From: Chionoecetes opilio
Taxonomy: Eukaryota; Arthropoda; Malacostraca; Decapoda; Majidae
Assembly (NCBI GenBank): GCA_016584305.1
Contig: JACEEZ010000381.1
Span: 62,001 to 126,000, forward strand
Direction: 5' to 3'
Length of the DNA stretch: 64,000 bases
Positions 56,805 through 64,000 of the stretch are shown in pieces. Each line of letters opens with the position of its first letter. Position 1 is the first letter of the stretch. Under the pieces are notes generated by a model, which did not search any database, was not told the DNA's origin, and saw only the letters and a program-made list of their open reading frames with translations. The translations under genes were made by a program, and so were the position numbers.

Positions 56805-59036
56805 AATACCATAAGTTTTAAAGGTTACGCGGAAGTGCATTAATACTGTACAGTATACTAAACAAAAAATAATATAGAAAACGCATGTGGTAATGGCGGT
56901 AGTGACCGCGCAGTTATCGTCCATTATAACTGAACCACCAACCGAGAAGTCTTGCCGACATAAAAGTTTTCGGCGAGTTCCACTTGTAATAGGTGCAAAT
57001 GAAGAATAAAAGGTTTTTCGTTATTGGACCAAGTTTTCGCTTGTCCCAAAATAATTTAAAACTACACTTCAATACGATACATGGACATTGGTTACGTAAC
57101 ATGTCAAAAACCCAGACTCCCCCAATCACTAAACTAACCCCCGATATTCGGTCCCTGAATTCACAAAACACGGGTAAAAGCTGTTTAAATATATAGATTG
57201 GGTACTGTTTATGTTAATAAATAAACTTGTAACTGTCGCTTAATAGGAACTCTCGCCGACGTAAAAAAAATGGAGGTAAAACTTTGAAAGAAGTCCTTCA
57301 CCCCTATCTTTTTTTCTTCCCCCTATAGCCAACAAGCCTGGGGAACTGGCGGGAATACGGGGTTTTTTTGGGTGGGGGAAGCAAATTATAAGTGATTAAT
57401 GGCCTCCCCCAAAAATCATCAAAGTCACTATATGTAAAATCTAACCTAACCTAACCTTAACCAAAGTATACCTAACCTAACCTAACTAACCTTAACCACA
57501 AAGTATACCTAACCTAACCTAACCTTAACCACAAAGTATACCTAACCGAACCTAACCTAACCTTAACCCACAAAGTATACCTAACCTAACCTTAACCACA
57601 AAGTATTTCTAACCTTAACCACAAAGTATACCTAACCTAACCTTAACCACAAGTAATACCTAACCTAACCTAACCTAACCTTACCACAAAGTATACCTAA
57701 CCTAACCTAACCTTAACCACAAAGTATACCTAACCTAACCTAACCTTAACCACAAAGTATACCTAACCTAACCTTAACCACAAAGTATACCTAACCTAAC
57801 CTAACCTAACCTTAACCACAAAGTATACCTAACCAAACCTAACCTAACCTTAACCACAAAGTATACCTAACCTAACCTTAACCACAAAGTATTTCTAACC
57901 TTAACCACAAAGTATACCTAACCGAACCTAACCTACCTTAACCACAAGTATACCTAACCTAACCTTAACCACAAAGTATTTCTAACCTTAACCACAAAGT
58001 ATACCTAACCTAACCTAACCTTAACCACAAAGTATACCTAACCTAACCTAACCTTAACCACAAAGTATACCTAACCTAACCTAACCTTAACCACAAAGTA
58101 TACCTAACCTAACTGGACTTAAAATTTTTTGAGGCACCTCATATTTCATAGCGGCCGTGTGGGTTAACCAAGGCTGAGCGCACGCTGGAACCTTTACAGA
58201 TGTGAAGTACAATAAGCATACAATACAGTACGGTAGTTCATTTCAGTCAAAGCCGGAAGGGTGATTTCCAAGTATTTCCAAAATGGAACATTCTCCGCCG
58301 GTGGCGAGCATTCCTTCCGTTCGGGGACTGTACCATTAAAGGCTAGCAAACGTGACCTAACTACCATTCAGGGGCAATGAGGGTCAAGCGTCCTGAGTGA
58401 CCTAACCATAGTGCAAGGTCACTGAGGGGCAGGCATCAGAACAAAAGTTTCATTCTCAAAAACGACCAAATTACGATATAGTGAACAATATTATCTAGCC
58501 GCGGGATGCCAGGCTCGCCTCGTCCCACAACAATTCTGCTCACAGGACTCCGCTAGTGGTCTAAACTGTGCTGCCCAATAACGACTAATACAACAAAACA
58601 CCGAAGGCAGTACCTACACGACTGAGGCGGCCTCCCACCAAGGCTTGTATCTCCTAAACATTGTAAACACACGCCGCTGGCCGACTACCAATAGGCTTAT
58701 ATTTTCAATCCTTACCTCGGTGGTAACGTCTATTAGGCATAATAAATTACATTTTATTTATATATATGAGATACACCTTCTCTACACCTCCTCATCGAGT
58801 GGTGTAAATCTACGCCATAATATTGGCCCTGTGACGTCACGGAATGGCGTAAGTACGCTTTGCTGGATCCAGCCAGGGAGGGTTTGCGCAGTACTTGCAC
58901 CGAGGGGTAGGTCTGGCGTTGTGACTCATCGATTTGTGCGCAGATGTAGCTCCTGATCCAAGAAAGTTTTCGAAAGAGGAGTATCTCAGACTTACACTGA
59001 CATACACCGGCGTATGTGTTTGCTGGATCTGGCCCC
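56805..59036 (+). repeat. Segmental duplication, copy B (with satellite insert)
   Basis: Matches 51349-53506. It is interrupted at 57271-58280 by sequence containing the CCTAA satellite, absent from copy A. It keeps the empty hAT site at 58390-58397. Confidence 0.9.
57425..58125 (+). repeat. Composite telomere-like satellite
   Basis: About twenty units of CTTAACCACAAAGTATAC followed by one to five CCTAA repeats, so unit length changes in 5-bp steps. CCTAA is the complement of the arthropod telomere repeat TTAGG. CTAACCGAAC and AAGTATTTCT variants occur. Confidence 0.95.
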
Positions 59037-60389
59037 TGGCCGCCTCTCCTGTTGGGCACCCAGTCCCCAGGGGACACCAACGCGCACCAAGCCCCCACCC
59101 GGGACGCTCGCTCCCGTTGGTACCTGAGGAGACTTGGGAGTCTGGGCCAGATGCTTAGAGTTGAGCTAGGGCGCCTATTCACTAGGGCGCCTGTGGTAAG
59201 GCGAAACGCCCTCCCACCGCAATGCTCAGTCGAGATTGCTGCCTTAGTGGCACCGCTAAAGGCGCTGAAACTAAGGCATGGTCAGACCTGACTTAGTGAC
59301 TGCTGTGGGCCTTTTGACAGACATTCATCTTCTGTTTATAAAGCAAATACAGCCTTGTTTCAGTTCCTACAACGTAACAATTGGTGTTTACATATTAATA
59401 GTGTTGCAAGGTGTGTATGAATTGATCGTGCAAGACTAATGCGGCATTATAAGGGTTTATATGCTGGTGATAAGAAATGTTGTGTTGTGTGTTGGTTAGG
59501 GGCGGGCGGCGGGCGGGGCGGCAGGTGCTCCGCCCGCACTAAAATATTGTACTATTATACGGTATTATCATACTACCAGATGATATTTAGGACAGCTGAA
59601 CCTACCATCATCTTCACGAGACATTAGTGCATATCATGAATGTAAAAAAATTGCAGTAAACTATACCTATAATAAGATAACGAGAGCAAAATGAAATCGG
59701 TATAAACTTTTTTTTCACCTTTTTTATTCATCTTCTCCTTATTCCTGGAATGTTGCTTGCATTAAATTTTAAACGCACTTCCCGAATGGCACACCCTAAC
59801 GATTATCATGGTGTATGGCACGCCCCCAATGCAAAAATATATAAGTGGTCAAAACCTGCGTTGAACGTCAAATTGTGATGAACAGCTTTTGGGGGGGGAG
59901 AGCGGGTGTATCCTTGCCAAATGCTTGGTTAGGGAGGAGGACAACATTCCTTGCTTCAGCAGAGACGTGTTTCAAGCCTTGTGTTTTGGGTCGAAGCTGC
60001 CTAAGCAGCGCTCAGATAGGCAACGTGATTGCTAGTGGGATTCTCGGACCACGCCCACGCCATAGGCTTTGGAGGTGTAAGGCAGTGCAAAAGCGCCTGA
60101 ATTTTTCGACTGTACATGGGTTTTAAAGTCGGTGCCTTAGCCGGGCCGTTACAAAAGCCCCTGAAGACGGGAAAGGGCGCTCTTTTCGCCTTACTCTAGG
60201 GCACTTCTCAGCATCTCCCCCTGGGCCTAGCCGCTCCCAAAGGGGGCATTGATATATTATTCTGTATGTACAAAGGAAGTTGTAAAACCAAAGGGGAAAA
60301 TAAACACAAGCCGGAGATCCCAGTTTCTTTGGCCCTCGGAGAGAACCTGATATAGCCACTTTAACCCATGGAGTATGCATCTAAAGTTT
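59037..60389. other. No gene supported; possible decayed inverted-repeat element
   Basis: 59165-59280 and 60060-60215 share inverted blocks (GTAAGGCGAAA near GCGCCC; CTAAGGCA), hinting at a worn element about 1.05 kb long. Frames between have no recognisable domain. Confidence 0.35.
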
Positions 60390-60930
60390 GGGAGGGATCC
60401 ACTCATCAGCCCTCCAAAATTTGGGGTTTGAGTCAAAAGCTTTTCGTCTCAAACAACTCCCCCTCCTCTGACTGACATCTTCAATCATTAAATCACCGCC
60501 GCAATGTTGTTTCTCTTGATATCTTCCCCCCTTATTTCATGCTCACTGCTCTTCTGAAATTGCAGAAGAGCAGTGCTATTAACTGATGCCTCCCCCCCAC
60601 CCGTGGCCTCGCTGCACCAAGACTTTCTACTCAGTCTCATCCCTATTCTGTCCATCTCCCTATTGCAAGAAATTAACAGGTATCTTTACTTTTTTATCCC
60701 CTTCACTGGTATATTCCTGTAACTCTCTACTCTGTTTCTATCTTTTCTCCTTTCTACGATTTAAATTTTTTCAAGAAGGAGGGAACAAGACACCTCCCGA
60801 ACTAAATTGGCCCCACCCCCTCTTTTTATAATCTCTTACCCGTCTCCTGTATAGGGACTTGCAAAATAAGGGGGGCTTTTTGTTACTTCCTTTTTTTGCC
60901 TTGGCCAGTCCTTTGTGATGTTAAAAAAAA
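60390..60930 (+). mobile_element. LINE family A 3' end, worn copy
   Basis: Matches 5825-6340 with many small indels (GAGTCAAAAGCTTTTCGTCTC, AAATCACCGCCGCAATGTTG, ACACCTCCCGAACTAAATTG, TAGGGACT). A 15-bp local inverted duplication (ACTGCTCTTCTG...CAGAAGAGCAGT) sits at 60547-60577. Most changes are in homopolymers. Confidence 0.85.
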
Positions 60931-62075
60931 TGGACGACAAGGTATTGGCCGTCGACCATTTCCTCAAACTCAGAGTGTTGGGAATATTTGATCCTTTTTG
61001 GGATTAGCGGGGTATTACCGCCCTTTTATCAAAAATTTCACCAAAATGACATCTCCCCTAACATGGCTTTTGAGAAAAGATGTCTCATTTCAATGGGATG
61101 CCCATCATGAGTGAAGTTTCGAAGAGTTAAAAGATGCACTAGTGAAAGCTCCTGTTGTGGCATTCCTAGATTTTTCATTTGAGATATGTACAGACGCTTC
61201 AGTCGCGAGACTTGGGGCAACACTAATGCAGAAAGATAAAAGAGGGAAGAACCTGTATGCGAGCAGAGTTCTTATCCCGGCGGAGGTAAATTACTCAGTT
61301 ACACATCAAGAGACCCTCGGAGTAGTTTGGGCTCTCAAACATTTCAAGACATTATTTTGGCTAACCAATAACTGTCTATACCGACCATGCAGCAGTTAGT
61401 GAGCTATTTAAGGGTAAGGATTTATCCGATAGGCTTGCACGATGGTATCTGACAATCCAAGAGTTTAATCCAACCTCCAAACATTTACGCGGACGTGCAA
61501 ATGTGGTAGCTGATGCGCTATCGCGAAACGTTCCGGTAGTCGGGGTGATTACAGGGGCAACTCCCGTGCCGAATTTTTCACTCTCTTTAATTGGGCGTCG
61601 AACAACGCAAACATGAAATATGGGAGAAGGTCATCTATGCCTTAGAATCAGGCGACGAGACCTCCCTTCCGTCATTACCATACCTTATTCAAATGTTTCC
61701 TGTCAAAATTTGACAGGATTTTATGATTAAATGACAAAATTTGTCATTTAATGACAGAGACATTGGCCACAGAAAAGGGACCCAGTGGAACAATATGTTT
61801 TTCCGGATATTTTTGTTCTGACGGTGCTTAAACTTGTACACGATGTGCCCACGGCTGGACATCCAGGACGTAACCGTACCCTAGCAGCCGCTAGGCGTGT
61901 GTACTACTGGACCACGATGCGTGTGGACATTGAAAAATATGTTGCCAGGTGTGTATCTTGTGCCCAATACAAAGCAACGACCAGCCTGGGCCAGATTGTT
62001 AAATGTCACCTTTCCCTTCCCATGACGGGACCACACGACGAGTTCTCAGCGCTACACGGGGACGCATGGTAACGT
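60931..62075 (+). pseudogene. Ty3/gypsy pol fragment: RNase H and integrase zinc finger
   Basis: A piece of the RT thumb, broken by stops, precedes the RNase H: ICTDASVARLGATLMQ (the Asp and Ala-rich start) and NYSVTHQETLGVVWALKHF, then after a shift VYTDHAAVSELFKGK and RGRANVVADALSRN. After more breaks comes the integrase HHCC domain (LVHDVPTAGHPGRNRTLAAA, YVARCVSCAQYK) to the stop at 62072. The integrase core is not visible. Stops and shifts make it non-coding; homopolymer errors may contribute. Confidence 0.8.
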
Positions 62076-64000
62076 TTGAATCTTCCGCGTCTTTTCCCTT
62101 CGTGTAGTCCCGTCACGGTAAGGTTGGTATGCTGGATGGAGTACTATGCCACGTCTGTGCTGTGCAACAATGTATCTCCTTCAAAAAGTCCGTAAAACTT
62201 TTTTGGGGAAATAATAGTTAGGGGTTTAAAAAAAAACCAAAGGGAAAATTGGAGTCGTGACTAAATTTAAACCCTACCCTAACTACTTCCGGTTTTTTTT
62301 ACATGGGTGTGTAAGCCCTTTTTCGGAAAATGGGGAAGGGGAATTTTATCATAAAATTTCCCCCGGGTTATCCCCGGTAAGCAATTCAATTTTTAAAGTT
62401 TCTCTTTAAATTTTATTTTCCTTTTTTCCATTCTCACTTCATTTTCCCCCCCTTTCCCTTTTCCCACCCCCCCCCCCCCCGCATTCGGGGTACGAGTCAA
62501 CTTGGGTGGGACATTTTTTCGCGATCATCGATAACTAAGAGGTTAAAACCCTTTTCATCCTCCCTCACCCTCCTATCAGTAAAGGGAAACACCCTAGATT
62601 TTAAGGGCCTTAAAAAATATTTAACCATATAAAAAGATTCACGGCCCATACAGGTTTTTTAGTGGGTTTTTTTTGCAAAATTAAAAAGTCACCTTTTTAA
62701 AGGGTTTTCAAATTCCACTCCCCCCGTCTCTCAACAAAACGCGTTCGTATGCGGGAACCCCCGAACGAAAAAAACCATTTTCCCCCGGATTTTAAATTTA
62801 AAACATTTAAATTTTTCCCTATATAAAAAGAAACAAAAACTGTTTTAAGGCACCCTTTCATGGTACCCCCTTTTTTTCATTAGTTCTTAGTCATTTGGGG
62901 GTCAAATAACTCTTCAGGAGGGGCCCAATTCATAAAATTCGAACATTCCTTTTAATCCCAACTTCACCTTAGCTCCCCGGGAGGAGTCAGTGCCCTTTTA
63001 CATTTCTTTGAGGTAAGCCCCTCGGCACCTCGTCCTTTTTCCCCCCCTTTCCTTTTTATTTTTATATCAAATCTATATTTTATATATAAAAAGGGCCCAG
63101 TTTTTCATTTTCACTAATGCCTAGGAGGCCTCCCCCAATCCTTAAAAGGGTGTTTTTTAACGGAGTCGTCTCTCCCTTCATTGTAGGCTTCGAGGGGAGT
63201 GGGTCTCCCCACTTCATTGTGGGGCTTCGAGGGGAAAAAAGTTCATCATTTCCCCTATAAAAAACCAGGCAAAAAGGGTACAGTGAACCCCACCCCAAAT
63301 TTCTTTACTTTTAAATTTTTTTCCCCCTAAAATTATTTTCCATGTAAAACCTATAGTGCCCATTTGGATACGGACTTGGGGTGGTAGTTCAAAGGAGTGT
63401 TTCTTGAGGGGGGTTTTATGCTCAAAAGAGCTTGCCCGTTCCAAATTAGAGTTTATGTTTTTGGGGTCAAAGATCTAAACAGAAAAAATTTTTTTCCATG
63501 GTGAATAAATGGGATGATGTTTAAAATTTAAAAGTTCTTGTGTTTTTGAAAAAAAAAACCCCAGGTGATTATTCGGTTTTTAGGACAGAAAATTCCCCAC
63601 ATTTCCCAAAAAAGAGTCAGCCTTACTGGGTTAATTCCATTTTCCCTCACGACTCCCCCCAAAAAAGAAAAATCAAATTATATATCTATTCAAAAATCCC
63701 CAGGAAAAAAACCCTTTAAAACTATTTGCCTGTGCTGGGGGCACCCTTTCCCCCTTACCCCTTAACTCATCCCCTTTTTCCCCTTAAAACCCCTACCCCC
63801 CCCCCTTTTCCCTTAATTTCATTCCCTTTTTCGGGACTCCCGCAGCGAAAAAGTGTTTCACCCCATAATCAAATAGTGAAGTATAAGAAAATTTCAATTC
63901 TCAATTCAAGTTTAAATAAAGGAAAAAATTCCAAACCCAAAATTAATTTCATTAAAAATAAAAAGGGGCCCCAGATATAAATTTCTTCATAGGAAAATCC
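62076..64000. other. Homopolymer-rich, probably low-quality sequence; no gene
   Basis: Dense runs of A, C, G and T of 4-18 bases in every line (for example the C run at 62466-62480), no frame above 85 codons, and no match to the repeat families of this window. It looks like poorly base-called contig end rather than a natural low-complexity region. Confidence 0.5.

Noticed and set aside
56050..58125. A real chromosome end
   Set aside because: The CCTAA tracts are short, mixed with spacers, and flanked on both sides by ordinary repeats, so they are interstitial.

Overview
This window looks like nuclear DNA of an arthropod, most likely a decapod crustacean. I infer this from intron-bearing eukaryotic genes, very long (CT)n, (GA)n and (TA)n microsatellites, several non-LTR retrotransposon families, and interstitial (CCTAA)n/(TTAGG)n telomere-type repeats, the arthropod telomere motif. 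I see no intact host gene and nothing prokaryotic. Almost the whole 64 kb is a nested pile of transposable elements, most of them broken.

Layout. 0.3-0.7 kb: tRNA-derived SINE. 1.3-8.4 kb: the most unusual object, a ~7 kb unit bounded by ~270-bp inverted repeats. It carries the two halves of one large gene in opposite orientations: a zinc-finger-like N-terminal half, and a PIN/FEN-like nuclease + Tesmin/TSO1 CXC C-terminal half. A LINE 3' end lies between them. 8.5-11.9 kb: a decayed multi-exon MADF-like gene with a probable solo LTR in one intron. 12.4-13.6 kb: non-autonomous hAT element. 13.8-18.0 kb: CR1/Jockey-group LINE with an 11-bp target duplication. 18.7-21.9 kb: a long fold-back element, tRNA-Val-like SINEs and small MITEs. 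22.3-24.6 kb: Penelope-like element with a hammerhead-like motif, split by an RTE LINE, then a pogo/Tigger-type MITE holding a LINE 3' end. 25.9-26.7 kb: hAT transposase fragment. 29.6-32.0 kb: tandem duplication with insertions in one copy. 32.0-33.35 kb: degenerate minisatellite hit by a Harbinger-type MITE. 33.8-36.3 kb: 2.5 kb hAT element packed with other repeats. 37.2-38.9 kb: twin-primed (inverted) RTE insertion. 39.4-45.7 kb: Bel/Pao remains interrupted by a 3.3 kb inverted-repeat element that itself contains a 1.6 kb fold-back element. 46.7-51.3 kb: LINE with a PHD-finger ORF1. 51.3-59.0 kb: a direct segmental duplication of ~2 kb, each copy with its own private insertion, plus TTAGG-related satellites. 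60.4-62.1 kb: LINE and Ty3/gypsy remains. 62.1-64 kb: homopolymer-rich sequence that looks like poor-quality contig end.

No pathway links the genes; they are independent mobile elements. What connects them is the insertion record: several insertions are bounded to the base by target duplications, and several empty sites are preserved in paralogous copies inside this same window, so the nesting order can be read directly.
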